A DNA stretch of 63,871 bases, from contig JAFUIO010000011.1 of the NCBI GenBank assembly GCA_017468425.1, forward strand, positions 1 through 63,871, in the 5' to 3' direction. The number at the start of each line of letters is the position of its first letter. The stretch's first letter is position 1. This stretch comes from Clostridia bacterium. GTDB taxonomy: Bacteria; Bacillota; Clostridia; Oscillospirales; Acutalibacteraceae. A program made the translations under genes and the position numbers. A model generated the notes under the pieces. It saw only the letters and a program-made list of their open reading frames with translations. It had not been told where the DNA came from and did no database searches. Below are positions 12,806 to 21,517 of the stretch, one piece after another.

Positions 12806-12848
12806 AACAAAAACCCGCCTCAAAGCTTTTAATTGCTTTGAGACGGGT
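12806..12848 (-). terminator. Regulated intrinsic terminator of the ilvA T-box leader
   Basis: A 13-bp GC-rich stem (CCCGTCTCAAAGC with its partner, one G-T wobble) and an 8-base loop, followed on the minus strand by a T-rich run. It sits directly after the T-box antiterminator and about 40 bases before ilvA, so it is the attenuation site of the operon. Confidence 0.93.
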
Positions 12849-13283
12849 GTAAATACAAATTCTGCACTCGCGGTACCACTCAAATTGCGGATATAAAAAT
12901 CCGCCACCTCTTCGAAGTCAATCAACTTCTATGCACTGACGTAGCATTCACGGGAAGCGCCTACTGGGTGTTAAGCCTTTGGGACTTCCGGCTCGGAAGT
13001 GATAGGATTTTCTGCTGCATTTTATCGGGATTGCACCATCCCCGACTCTCTGTGAAACTGACTTGCAGACTCCGTCTTCGTCGTAGCCTTTAAGGTTTTC
13101 GAAGTCAATCAACCTCTATGCACTAACGTAGCATACACGGGTCACCCTACACACTTTCGCTTCAGGCTTCCTGCTCAGAAGGGAGAGGAACAAGCTCTGT
13201 ATCTGCCGATTTGCACCAACCACCGGCTCTCTGGAAAATACTTGTCTTGACCATTCTTCGTCATCGCTTTGACATATTCAATT
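12806..13283 (-). promoter_or_regulatory. Tandem T-box leader (Leu CTC + Ile ATC specifiers) with one antiterminator
   Basis: The minus-strand leader holds two stem-I modules. Each has AGAGAG (at 13227-13232 and 13046-13051) and the distal-loop sequence TGGTGCAA (13211-13218 and 13031-13038). Aligning their 3' sides, T-C-C-T-NNN-N-C-T-T-C, gives specifier CTC (Leu) at 13183-13185 and ATC (Ile) at 13001-13003. Each module ends in a near-identical 44-base segment (13098-13141 and 12911-12954, 41 matches). Only the second module is followed by a stem III and an antiterminator core TGGTACCGCG (12869-12878); the first runs directly into the second stem I. The leader would therefore test charging of tRNA-Leu and tRNA-Ile before a single terminator. 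Confidence 0.9.
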
Positions 13284-13289
13284 TTCTAC

Positions 13290-13318
13290 ATTTTACTCCT
13301 TTAAAGCGATGGTGTCAA
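13290..13318 (-). promoter_or_regulatory. Promoter of the ilv-leu operon
   Basis: TTGACA (13313-13318) and TAAAAT (13290-13295) with a 17-base spacer on the minus strand; predicted start near 13283, just before the first T-box module. The rest of the divergent gap, 13319-13497, is AT-rich and I see nothing further in it. Confidence 0.88.
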
Positions 13319-13497
13319 CGGCGTTTCGCACAAAATTCAGTAAAAATTTTTGGTTAATATTTATTCAAGTTATACAAATGAAAATGCAGCAAATTGTGCA
13401 TATTTTTCCCATAACAATGTAATAATATTATATTTATACTAAAGTAAAATATAAATATAATCAAATAACTTTTCAGAAAAAAATTTTCACTAAAGTA

Positions 13498-13526
13498 TTG
13501 ACATTGGTAAAACATAGGTTTATAAT
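13498..13526 (+). promoter_or_regulatory. Promoter of the ABC transporter operon
   Basis: Consensus TTGACA (13498-13503), 17-base spacer, consensus TATAAT (13521-13526). The predicted transcript starts near 13533 and leaves about 50 bases of leader, too short for a T-box. It is among the strongest promoters in the window. Confidence 0.9.
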
Positions 13527-13586
13527 ACAGTTACACTTTAATGCGTAAAAGCTTTAAAGCGATAAAAATAATGGAGATGGTCTATT

Positions 13587-14570
13587 ATGAAAAAAACACG
13601 TAAGCTTCTCGCTCTGGTATTGGCAGTTGTTTTTATCTGCTCTGCATTTACTGCGTGTAGCGGTGACGGCGGTAAAGAAGAAAACGGAAAACTTAAAATC
13701 GGTATTGTTCAGTTGGTAGAACACGTTGCACTTGATGCTGCAACAGAAGGTTTCAAGCAGGCTGTCATTGATGAACTCGGCGAAGAAAACGTTGAGTTTG
13801 ATTTCCAGAATGGACAGAATGACCCCCAGACATGCTCAACAATCGCAAACCAGTTTGTTTCCAACAATGTTGACCTCATTATGGCAAATGCTACACCGGC
13901 TCTCCAGGCAGCCTCAGCAGCAACATCAGAAATTCCGATTCTCGGCACATCTGTTACAGAATACGGCGTTGCGCTTGAACTCAAAGATTTCAACGGCACA
14001 GTAGGCGGAAACGTTTCCGGTACATCGGACCTGGCTCCTCTTGATAAACAGGCTGAAATGATTACTGAGTGGTTCCCTGAAGCAAAAACAGTAGGTCTTC
14101 TTTACTGTTCAAAGGAAGCTAACAGCCAGTATCAGGTTGATGTCGTAAAAGCTAAGCTTGAAGAAAAAGGTATTAAAACAACTCTTTATCCTTTCTCAGA
14201 CTCAAATGACCTTTCTCAGATATGCACAACTGCTGCTGACAACAGTGATGTTATCTATGTTCCCACAGATAATACAGTTGCTGAAAACACAGGAATCATC
14301 GACAATATCTGCGAACCTAAAAAAGTTCCCGTTATTGCAGGTGAGGAAGGTATCTGCTCAGGTTGCGGTGTTGCAACGCTTTCAATCAGCTACTATGACC
14401 TTGGCTATACAACAGGTAAAATGGCAGTGAAAATTCTCAGAGACGGTGAAGACATTTCAAAAATGCCTATAGGTTATGCTGAAACTCAGACACCCAAATA
14501 CAATGCACAGAACTGCGAAGCTCTCGGTATTACACCTCTTGAAGGCTATCAGGCTATTGAAGCAGAATAA
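13587..14570 (+). CDS. ABC transporter substrate-binding lipoprotein (TrpX-like, COG2984 class)
   Basis: A 327-residue extracellular binding protein. The N-terminus is a lipoprotein signal, with the lipobox F-T-A-C and Cys24 as the anchor. The mature part has the periplasmic-binding fold of the ABC_sub_bind family (start K-I-G-I-V-Q-L-V-E-H). Members of this family with T-box control in other Firmicutes are thought to bind tryptophan or tyrosine, but here there is no T-box, so the ligand is open. Permease and ATPase genes follow in order. The intercistronic hairpin after it is usual for binding proteins made in excess. Confidence 0.88.
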   Translation: MKKTRKLLALVLAVVFICSAFTACSGDGGKEENGKLKIGIVQLVEHVALDAATEGFKQAVIDELGEENVEFDFQNGQNDPQTCSTIANQFVSNNVDLIMANATPALQAASAATSEIPILGTSVTEYGVALELKDFNGTVGGNVSGTSDLAPLDKQAEMITEWFPEAKTVGLLYCSKEANSQYQVDVVKAKLEEKGIKTTLYPFSDSNDLSQICTTAADNSDVIYVPTDNTVAENTGIIDNICEPKKVPVIAGEEGICSGCGVATLSISYYDLGYTTGKMAVKILRDGEDISKMPIGYAETQTPKYNAQNCEALGITPLEGYQAIEAE

Positions 14571-14598
14571 TATAACTACATAATTTATTGAAGCTTTT

Positions 14599-14625
14599 CA
14601 AGGGAGAATGTTATGTTCTCCCTTG
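14599..14625 (+). terminator. Intercistronic hairpin (attenuator or mRNA stabiliser)
   Basis: A perfect 10-bp stem, CAAGGGAGAA with its complement, and a 7-base loop between the binding-protein and permease genes. There is no good T-run after it, so partial termination or 3'-end protection of the upstream message is more likely than full termination. Confidence 0.65.
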
Positions 14626-14659
14626 GATTTGTTATTAAAACATTACAAGGTGAATTAAA

Positions 14660-15592
14660 ATGGATTTTTTAGGACAACTTTTTAACGCTTTGCCGGGCTC
14701 GGTTTCTCAGGGACTTATCTGGGGTATTATGGCAATCGGCGTTTATATCACGTACCGCATTCTCGACGTTGCCGACCTGACTGTTGACGGCTCATTTGCA
14801 ACAGGCGGTGTAGTTGCGGTTGTGCTGATTCTTGACGGTTGGAACTTATGGCTTGCAATGTTTATTGCCTTTATTGCAGGTCTTATTGCAGGTTTAGTTA
14901 CAGGACTTCTGCATACACTTATGGGTATTCCTCCCATTCTTGCAGGTATTCTCACTCAGCTTTCACTTTATTCAATCAACCTGAAAATTCTCGGTAAAGC
15001 AAATCAGTCTGTCAATGTTAATCAGACAGACCTGCTTGTTTCTCTCCGCTGGGTAAAAGAATTTGCTTTTCATAATCCTCTTATTACGGTAAGCGTTGTG
15101 ATTGTGGTGCTTATTGCGATTCTTTATTGGTTCTTCAGCACAGAAATGGGTTGTGCTCTTCGTGCAACAGGTGCAAATCTTAATATGAGCCGTGCACAGG
15201 GTATAAACACAAGCTTCAACAAGGTTCTGGGAATTATGCTTTCAAACGGACTTGTTGCCCTTGCAGGTGCTTTCCTTTCACAGTTTCAGGGCTTTGCTGA
15301 CATCAAAATGGGTCAGGGTGCTATTGTTATAGGTCTTGCTGCAGTTATTATAGGTGAAGCAATTTTCGGTAAGATTTTCAAAAACTTTGCACTTAAACTG
15401 TTCTCAGTTGCACTCGGTTCTATTATCTATTACATAGTTGTGCAGGCGGTTATCACATTAGGCTTTGATGCAAATCTGCTTAGACTTCTTTCTGCTGCTA
15501 TAGTTGCTGTTTTCCTTGCTATTCCTTATTGGAAGAGACAACATAAAGCAAAGCATATGATAAAAGCCAAGGGAGGTAAGAGCCATGCTTGA
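14660..15592 (+). CDS. ABC transporter permease (COG4120 class)
   Basis: A 310-residue polytopic membrane protein with roughly eight to nine hydrophobic segments, homologous to branched-chain/ribose-type permeases and belonging to the set found with COG2984 binding proteins. The segment after the second membrane span, D-V-A-D-L-T-V-D-G-S, and the central loop with G-A-N-L-N-M-S-R-A-Q-G are typical of the family. It overlaps the ATPase gene by 8 bases. The single permease presumably works as a homodimer. Confidence 0.9.
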   Translation: MDFLGQLFNALPGSVSQGLIWGIMAIGVYITYRILDVADLTVDGSFATGGVVAVVLILDGWNLWLAMFIAFIAGLIAGLVTGLLHTLMGIPPILAGILTQLSLYSINLKILGKANQSVNVNQTDLLVSLRWVKEFAFHNPLITVSVVIVVLIAILYWFFSTEMGCALRATGANLNMSRAQGINTSFNKVLGIMLSNGLVALAGAFLSQFQGFADIKMGQGAIVIGLAAVIIGEAIFGKIFKNFALKLFSVALGSIIYYIVVQAVITLGFDANLLRLLSAAIVAVFLAIPYWKRQHKAKHMIKAKGGKSHA

Positions 15593-16379
15593 AATTAAGA
15601 ATGTTGAAAAAACCTTTAACCCGGGCACTATCAATGAGAAAAAAGCTCTGAACGGAATAAATCTTCATCTTAATGAGGGTGATTTCGTAACTGTAATCGG
15701 CGGTAACGGTGCAGGTAAATCCACAATGCTCAATATGATTGCAGGTGTTTATCCCGTTGACTGCGGAAATATCATTATAGACGGTGTTGATGTTACAAAG
15801 CTTCCCGAATATAAACGCGCAAAATATCTCGGCAGAGTTTTTCAGGACCCGATGACAGGTACAGCTGCAGATATGCAGATTGAAGAAAACCTTGCTCTTG
15901 CTGCAAGAAGAGGGAAGCCGAGGCTTCTCCGTCCCGGTATTACTGCAAAAGAAAGAAAAGAATATAAAGAGCTTCTGAAAATTCTTGACCTTGGACTTGA
16001 AGAAAGACTTACCGCAAAGGTGGGACTTCTTTCAGGCGGACAGCGACAGGCACTTACGCTTCTTATGGCAACGCTCAAAAAGCCGAAGGTTCTTCTGCTT
16101 GACGAGCATACCGCTGCTCTTGACCCGAAGACAGCAAAAAAGGTGCTTGATATCACTGAAGAAATCGTTACAAAAAATAATCTGACAACAATTATGATTA
16201 CACATAATATGGCAGATGCAATTGCAGTAGGTAATCGACTTATTATGATGAATAACGGTAAAATTATTTTTGATATTTCAGGCGAAGAAAAGAAAAAACT
16301 CACAACAGCAGATTTGCTTGAAAAATTCAAAATTTCTGCAGGTCAGGAGCTTTCAAACGACAGAATGCTGCTTTCATAA
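15585..16379 (+). CDS. ABC transporter ATP-binding protein (COG1101 class)
   Basis: A 264-residue ATPase. Walker A reads G-G-N-G-A-G-K-S-T near residue 40, the signature L-S-G-G-Q-R-Q is present, and Walker B is L-L-L-D-E-H, with His where most ABC proteins have Pro, a mark of this subfamily. The switch His is in M-I-T-H-N-M. It completes the importer encoded by the two upstream genes, and a terminator follows 20 bases after its stop. Confidence 0.93.
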   Translation: MLEIKNVEKTFNPGTINEKKALNGINLHLNEGDFVTVIGGNGAGKSTMLNMIAGVYPVDCGNIIIDGVDVTKLPEYKRAKYLGRVFQDPMTGTAADMQIEENLALAARRGKPRLLRPGITAKERKEYKELLKILDLGLEERLTAKVGLLSGGQRQALTLLMATLKKPKVLLLDEHTAALDPKTAKKVLDITEEIVTKNNLTTIMITHNMADAIAVGNRLIMMNNGKIIFDISGEEKKKLTTADLLEKFKISAGQELSNDRMLLS

Positions 16380-16400
16380 AACAAAGATTATTTCTGAATT

Positions 16401-16432
16401 ATCCCGTGGACGTGAATCCGCGGGATTTTGCT
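16401..16432 (+). terminator. Terminator of the ABC transporter operon
   Basis: A ten-bp stem from ATCCCGTGGA (one G-T wobble), a 6-base loop, then TTTTGCTTT on the plus strand. Confidence 0.85.
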
Positions 16433-16511
16433 TTGTGGGATAAAATCAGATGATGGCAAAATAATGTTTTTTCTGTAGATAATTTTTGCAAATATTGTAC
16501 GTTCCTTTTCG

Positions 16512-16560
16512 ATAAAAATAAAGCTCAGAAATCTGCAGTTAATGAGGACTTCTGAGCTTT
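16512..16560 (-). terminator. Terminator of the lipid/acyl cluster
   Basis: AAAGCTCAGAA pairs with TTCTGAGCTTT around a 27-base loop that may pair internally. On the minus strand it ends in TTTATTTTTATC, so it closes the transcript of the acyl-ligase gene ending at 16566. The near-symmetric A/T flanks could also help termination from the other side. Confidence 0.8.
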
Positions 16561-16565
16561 GGTAA

Positions 16566-18200
16566 TTATTTGTATTTTCTTACTATTTTAAGAGTTGTTG
16601 TTTTGGGGAATTCTTCGTCGCGTACAACAATTTTATTGATGTTTTTGAAGAAAGGCATTTTACGGTTGAAATCATTTACGTCTGATTTGATTCTTTCTCT
16701 TGCATCAGGATAATCGATTTCATTAAGGAAGAATTCAGCAACAATTTTCTGGTCTTCATCGTAAACGAGAACTTCTTTAACATAATCAATTCTTGAAAGC
16801 TTATCTTCAAGTTCTTCAGGTGAAACGTTCTTGCCGTTTGAAAGACAGATAAGATTTTTCTTTCTGCCTACGATGAAAAGGAATCCGTCTTCGTCAATTC
16901 TTCCGTGGTCGCCTGTCTTGAACCACTCACCGTCAAAAGCTTCTGCAGTTGCTTCAGGGTCACCGTAGTAGCCAATCATAACGTTAGTACCTTTAACATA
17001 TATTTCGCCAACGCCTTCTTCGTCAGGGTTGTGGATTTTAATTTCACAGCAATCCAGGGGAGTACCCACAGAGCCGAATTTAAATTTATCAGGTCTGTTG
17101 CAGGTAATTGAAGGTGAGCACTCTGTAAGACCATATCCGTTGAAAATATCAATACCGAAATCGTGCATTCCTTTTTCGTATTTCGGGTCAAGCCACGCAC
17201 CACCGCAGATAATCATACTGAGATTTCCGCCAAGGCTTTCGTGGATTGTTTTGAAAATTTCGCGGCGTTTGTCTATGCCGAGTTTCATAAGGAAATTACT
17301 GATTTTGATACCTTTTTTGAGAACTTTTTCTCTGCCTGTTTTCTTCGCGGTTTTCCAGATTTTATCGTAGATAATTTCAACAACAAGGGGAACGCCTGAA
17401 AAATTATAGGGCTTGTATTTTTTGATATCGTTGGGGATAGTTCTGATGCTTTCGCACATATAGCCCCAGTCGATAAGGATGTATGATGAGAAAAGTGCAC
17501 TTACCCAGGCATATGTGTGGTTAAGGGGCATAAAGCCGATAGCGTGTTTACCTGAAAGTACACGGCAGGCAGATGATGCGTCACTTGCGATATTTTTGTG
17601 TGTAAGCATAACACCCTTGCTTTTTGATGTTGTGCCTGATGTGTATGCAATGCAGGCGAGGTCATCGGGGTTTACTTCTGCATCAAGGAAATCTCTGTTA
17701 CCGTTGTCCATTGCTTCTCCGCCTTCAGCAAGGTATTCGGGGAAGTTGTCCATACAGAAATAGTGCTGTATTTTGATTTTGGGATTTTTCTTGAGTTCTT
17801 CTGCGAAGTCGATGAAATAATCTGTGTAAACGAAAGCATCGCAGTCGCAACGGATAAGCTGGTCTTCAAGGTCTTCAAAGGGGAGCTTTGCATCCATAGG
17901 AACAGAAACATTTCCGCCGCAGAGAGTTGCATAGTAAGCAATCATCCATTCAAAGCAGTTTTCACCTACAACGGCAATTTTTTTCTGACGATCAAGTCCT
18001 TTGAGTGCGAGGAATGTGCCGAATGAACTTATTTCACGCCAGGTCTGGTTGTAAGTGCGGATACATTCATTTCTTTTTTTATCGAGGAAAACAAACTGCT
18101 TTTTGTCGCCGCCTCTTTCGGTGCCGGTAACAACTATTTCTTTGATAGTATTGTAATCAGGTATGTTCTTATTACCAAGGTTTTTATGCTGTTTTTTCAT
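16566..18200 (-). CDS. AMP-dependent acyl synthetase/ligase (cluster enzyme A1)
   Basis: A 544-residue ANL-superfamily enzyme, probably activating a fatty or other carboxylic acid as acyl-AMP and passing it to CoA or a carrier protein. The P-loop Y-T-S-G-T-T-S-K-S-K-G is at 186-196, with G-Y-G-L-T-E-C-S, the Asp of K-T-G-D-H and the hinge G-R-K-K-N downstream. A C-terminal Lys (about 538, P-K-T-T-T-L-K-I) is the expected adenylation lysine. It resembles long-chain acyl-CoA ligases more than amino-acid adenylation domains. It has its own promoter region with PhoP-like repeats at 18252-18295. It follows the two-component genes and ends the cluster. Confidence 0.85.
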   Translation of the reverse strand: MKKQHKNLGNKNIPDYNTIKEIVVTGTERGGDKKQFVFLDKKRNECIRTYNQTWREISSFGTFLALKGLDRQKKIAVVGENCFEWMIAYYATLCGGNVSVPMDAKLPFEDLEDQLIRCDCDAFVYTDYFIDFAEELKKNPKIKIQHYFCMDNFPEYLAEGGEAMDNGNRDFLDAEVNPDDLACIAYTSGTTSKSKGVMLTHKNIASDASSACRVLSGKHAIGFMPLNHTYAWVSALFSSYILIDWGYMCESIRTIPNDIKKYKPYNFSGVPLVVEIIYDKIWKTAKKTGREKVLKKGIKISNFLMKLGIDKRREIFKTIHESLGGNLSMIICGGAWLDPKYEKGMHDFGIDIFNGYGLTECSPSITCNRPDKFKFGSVGTPLDCCEIKIHNPDEEGVGEIYVKGTNVMIGYYGDPEATAEAFDGEWFKTGDHGRIDEDGFLFIVGRKKNLICLSNGKNVSPEELEDKLSRIDYVKEVLVYDEDQKIVAEFFLNEIDYPDARERIKSDVNDFNRKMPFFKNINKIVVRDEEFPKTTTLKIVRKYK

Positions 18201-18251
18201 AATTCACGCTCCGTAATTTTATTCGTAATCGTTTAATTCTAACAATATGCT

Positions 18252-18295
18252 GTTTGGGTTGTGTTTAAAAAAGGTTAACGAAATGTTAACGTAAA
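18252..18295 (-). promoter_or_regulatory. Four-fold 11-bp direct repeat, PhoP/PhoB-type operator
   Basis: On the plus strand four 11-base units begin with GTTTGGG, GTTTAAA, GTTAACG and GTTAACG at 18252, 18263, 18274 and 18285. Read on the minus strand this gives TTAACA-N5-TTAACC-N5-TAAACA-N5-CAAACA, the TT(A/C/T)ACA-N5 pattern of Bacillus PhoP-type response regulators, placed about 50-95 bases upstream of the ligase start at 18200. The same array is found at 26542-26585. The regulator is inferred to be the OmpR-family protein encoded at 19394-20065, or a genomic PhoP. Confidence 0.7.
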
Positions 18296-18353
18296 AAGGC
18301 AGCTAAAGATAAAATCAGTTGTTACAAAAACTGATTTATTATTTTTTGTTCAT

Positions 18354-19397
18354 TTATTTGTGAAGCTTTACGGTGAAAGTGCTTCCTTCACCGGGGATGC
18401 TGTCTACATCAATATCTCCGTTCAGAATATCGATAACTTTCTTGACAAGGGCAAGTCCGAGACCGTTTCCTTCTATTGAATGAGAGGTATCGCCCTGATA
18501 GAATTTATCAAAAATACGTTCCATCGTATTTTTATCCATTCCGCAACCTGTGTCAGAAATGCTGACAATTACATAATTTCCCTTTTTTCTGAGTCGGACA
18601 CCTATTGTGCCACCGTCAGACGAGAACTTGATAGCATTTGAAACAAGGTTTGTCCATACTATTGAAATAAGGTCAGGGTCAGTGTCGATATAAATATCTT
18701 CTTCAATGTCAATATCAAGCTTAAGATTTTTTCTGTCCCATTCGTTTTCAAAATCAAGCAGACATTCGCATAGAATTTCGCTTATATTGCTTCTTTTAAG
18801 TACAGGAGAAAGGTTCTGTGATTCAAGCTTGCTGAGCTTGAGAATATTGCTTACAAGTTCAGAAAGATGCCTTGTGGCACGGTTCATAGATTTCGCGTAT
18901 TCAATTCTTTTTTCTTCAGGCAGACCGGGCTCTGCAAGCAGATATCCGTAATTCTGTAAAACCGACAAGGGTGTTTTAAGCTCGTGGGAAACATTGGAAA
19001 TAATGTCAGTGCCGAGTATTTCAGTGCTTGAAAGCTCTTTTGCCATAGCGTTTATATCTTCGTCAAGCTTTTTGAAATAACCGAATTTCTGAGGTTTTAC
19101 TCTTGCAGTGAAATCACCATGTGTTATTCTCTTAGTAACGCTTAAGATTTCTTTAATGGGGTTTTCTACGAAAATTCTTCTTCTGATTTTATCGAAAATG
19201 GCAATAACTGCTGCAACGAAGGCTGTGTTGTAAAATGTGAAAATAGCTGCAAAGCGGATGTTCTCTGCAGTGTAAACGATGCCTGTTTCATTTTTAAGAA
19301 GATGAAGAAACAGAGAAACGTTTTCTGTGGTTATTATACCTGTAAGTGCAAAGAAAAGCAGATATAAAAGAATTCCTGTAAGAGCTTTTTTGCTCAT
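18354..19397 (-). CDS. Sensor histidine kinase
   Basis: A 347-residue membrane kinase. Two membrane spans (about 5-25 and 48-68) enclose a very short external loop of about 22 residues, so it may sense within or at the membrane. A HAMP-like segment (about 70-125) is followed by the H-box S-N-V-S-H-E-L-K-T-P with His138, then the N-box W-T-N-L-V-S-N-A-I-K and G1 box D-T-G-C-G-M, all intact. It overlaps the response-regulator gene by 4 bases. Its location inside the acyl cluster suggests control of that cluster. Confidence 0.92.
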   Translation of the reverse strand: MSKKALTGILLYLLFFALTGIITTENVSLFLHLLKNETGIVYTAENIRFAAIFTFYNTAFVAAVIAIFDKIRRRIFVENPIKEILSVTKRITHGDFTARVKPQKFGYFKKLDEDINAMAKELSSTEILGTDIISNVSHELKTPLSVLQNYGYLLAEPGLPEEKRIEYAKSMNRATRHLSELVSNILKLSKLESQNLSPVLKRSNISEILCECLLDFENEWDRKNLKLDIDIEEDIYIDTDPDLISIVWTNLVSNAIKFSSDGGTIGVRLRKKGNYVIVSISDTGCGMDKNTMERIFDKFYQGDTSHSIEGNGLGLALVKKVIDILNGDIDVDSIPGEGSTFTVKLHK

Positions 19398-20065
19398 TTA
19401 ATCACCGCCTTGTAGCCAAGACCATGCACGGTGACAATTTCAAATTCTTCACAATGTGAAAATTTTTCGCGTAATTTTGTCATATATACATCAACTGTTC
19501 TTGTGCCGGAAGTTGTATCCACATCCCAGAATTCTTCCATAAGCTTTGAACGGCTGAATGCTTTCTTCGGATATGAAAGCATTTTGAAAATGATGTTGAA
19601 TTCACGTAAAGTAAGCTGAATTTCTTCATCGTCATAATATGCTGAATGCTCTTCCGCATCAAGTGTAAGTTTGCCGATAACGATTTTTTTACTTACATCA
19701 ATTTTTGCTCTGCGGAGTAATGCACCGATTCTGAGTTCAAGTTCATTAAGGTCAATGGGTTTGACCATATAGTCGTCAATGCCTATACCGTAACCTTTCT
19801 GCTTTGAAATGATGTCGTCTTTTGCCGTAACAAAAAGGATCGGGATTTCTTTGTTTGTTTCACGCACGGCACTTGCAAATTCAAATCCGTCAGCACCGGG
19901 CATCATAATATCAGAAATAACAAGATCTATATGATTTTCATAAAGAATATCATAAGCTTCGTTTGCGTTAAGAGAGCTGAAAACTTCGTATCCGGATTGC
20001 GAAAGAAAGGCTGAAACGGCCTTATTGAAATCCGTGTTGTCTTCAACTATAAGAATTTTAGCCAT
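19394..20065 (-). CDS. OmpR/PhoB-family response regulator
   Basis: A 223-residue regulator. The receiver domain has the acidic pocket E8-D9, phospho-acceptor Asp52 (V-I-S-D-I-M-M-P) and the conserved Lys in V-T-A-K. The C-terminal winged helix (about 125-223) includes T-S-G-T-R-T-V-D-V-Y, close to the recognition-helix region of the PhoB group. The PhoP-like repeats at 18252-18295 and 26542-26585 are its likely targets. Its ribosome site GGAGG lies in the right arm of a long hairpin (20067-20108), which may gate expression. Confidence 0.93.
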   Translation of the reverse strand: MAKILIVEDNTDFNKAVSAFLSQSGYEVFSSLNANEAYDILYENHIDLVISDIMMPGADGFEFASAVRETNKEIPILFVTAKDDIISKQKGYGIGIDDYMVKPIDLNELELRIGALLRRAKIDVSKKIVIGKLTLDAEEHSAYYDDEEIQLTLREFNIIFKMLSYPKKAFSRSKLMEEFWDVDTTSGTRTVDVYMTKLREKFSHCEEFEIVTVHGLGYKAVIK

Positions 20066-20066
20066 A

Positions 20067-20108
20067 AAAATACCTCCGTGGATTATTATATATCCAAGGA
20101 GGTATTTT
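20067..20108 (-). promoter_or_regulatory. Hairpin that buries the response-regulator ribosome site
   Basis: Arms AAAATACCTCC (20067-20077) and its perfect complement (20098-20108) are extended inward by 5 more pairs across one mismatch, with an 8-base loop. On the minus strand the 3' arm is GGAGGTATTTT and the start codon follows directly, so the same arm is Shine-Dalgarno, half of the stem and the start of a T-run. It could terminate read-through from the upstream condensation-fold gene, block translation, or both. A TATAAT-like sequence in the loop makes a DNA-level operator a third option. Confidence 0.7.
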
Positions 20109-20138
20109 AATATTCTGATTTAGAAAAAATAATGGGAT

Positions 20139-21512
20139 TTAACAATTTTTAATATTTTCCTCGAACTTATCAAAAAAGTTAACTATTATTTCTTTATCTT
20201 TTTCATTTCCTCTGATGCATGCTGTTATCATCAGGTCGCCGTCATATGAAAGGATGTTTGCAGCAGCACAGGGCTTTCTTTTTGCAGCACCGCCAACCCA
20301 GACACAGGTAGGCAGTTTGTTTCCCATTTCAAGCATATAAGGGTCAATAGCACCTACGTTGCTTACGGAAAGGTTTGCGACATTGTAGAACATACTTGTT
20401 ATAAACTCTGCCTGAATATAAAACATTGTTGAAAATCCCAGCTTCAATATCGGTATACCGTAAAGTCCCATAAATTTGTCCTGCTTTACTTCGGTTGTGC
20501 TTTTTACAACGGCTCTGACAGTTTCTTCCATTGTTTTACCTTTCGCTTCAACTATGCAGGGGGTAAAGGTTGTATGATTGGTGTAACCGATGTTTTCGGG
20601 GTGTTCAATATATCTGCGCAGGTCAATAGCAGAAGCTATTTCCATTTTTTCTGTTTCGGGGCAGCCGATAACATCATATGCCGCTCTTATATACGCTGCA
20701 GAAACAAGGTCGTTAACCGTTGCACCGTATTTTTTTGCTTTTAATCTTGCTGCTTCAAAAATGTTCTTCCCTATTTTTTTACGGATAAGCATTTTTCTGT
20801 CAGATTTTTCTGATTCTGTAAAAGGAAGAGAACGGCTGTATTTCGCAGGATAATTTGCGTAAAGCTTTTTCGCTGCTTTTTTGTCTTCCTTATTCATGCT
20901 GTCATATACGCAGTCATATGCTCTTGTTTTACCTGAATAAAAAACAGAAATGCTTCCGTCCTGAATATAACTGTTATAGCTTCTGAACATATTGTCAAGA
21001 AAGCTTTTCAGCCCACCGCCGTCCATACACATATGGTTAAAGGCAAAACAAAGTCTGCTCTGCCCACGGCAGGTGAAAAGTCCGATTTTAATCTGAACAT
21101 TATTTTTTTCAGAAATATCCTGCAGAAGAAACTCATCTGCAGAACGTAATAAATCGGTGGTTTCTTTTACGGTCAGAATATCGTCAATATGGTAATCAGA
21201 AACCTTCCAATAAGGATTTATATGGTTGTCCACAAACCTTGAATGAAGAACAGGTGCAGATTCAATCATACAGATGAGAACAGTTTTCATCACTTCAATA
21301 TCGGGTACGCAATCGTAATCAATTTCGAAGCGGGCGATTCTGTCCATCCATCTGCGGCACATATAATTCATTTTGTCGTACAACTCTGCAGGAAGTTTTT
21401 CAGGAATGGGAGTTTCGTTCCTGATTATTTCAGCAATAATTTTCTCATCGGTCAGGCCTCTTGAAATGAGTTCCTGCGACCTGAGAGAATCCTTATTTTT
21501 TTTAAAACTCAT
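20139..21512 (-). CDS. Condensation-fold acyltransferase with N-H-x3-D-G motif (cluster enzyme C2)
   Basis: A 457-residue protein of the chloramphenicol-acetyltransferase/NRPS condensation superfamily. The active-site motif reads N159-H160-M-C-M-D164-G165: the catalytic second His and the structural Asp are present while the first His is Asn, as in some alcohol or amine acyltransferases. A C-terminal V-S-N-V-G segment fits the family's bridging region. It starts 5 bases after the GH3-type gene and is the last gene of the first transcript. The likely role is acyl transfer from the carrier or CoA to an alcohol or amine acceptor; substrates are unknown. Confidence 0.75.
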   Translation of the reverse strand: MSFKKNKDSLRSQELISRGLTDEKIIAEIIRNETPIPEKLPAELYDKMNYMCRRWMDRIARFEIDYDCVPDIEVMKTVLICMIESAPVLHSRFVDNHINPYWKVSDYHIDDILTVKETTDLLRSADEFLLQDISEKNNVQIKIGLFTCRGQSRLCFAFNHMCMDGGGLKSFLDNMFRSYNSYIQDGSISVFYSGKTRAYDCVYDSMNKEDKKAAKKLYANYPAKYSRSLPFTESEKSDRKMLIRKKIGKNIFEAARLKAKKYGATVNDLVSAAYIRAAYDVIGCPETEKMEIASAIDLRRYIEHPENIGYTNHTTFTPCIVEAKGKTMEETVRAVVKSTTEVKQDKFMGLYGIPILKLGFSTMFYIQAEFITSMFYNVANLSVSNVGAIDPYMLEMGNKLPTCVWVGGAAKRKPCAAANILSYDGDLMITACIRGNEKDKEIIVNFFDKFEENIKNC

Positions 21513-21517
21513 AACTA

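Noticed and set aside
13527..13586. Possible T-box before the ABC transporter, as in trpXYZ operons elsewhere
   Set aside because: The leader is only about 50 bases and has no AGAGAG, TGGN or terminator element.
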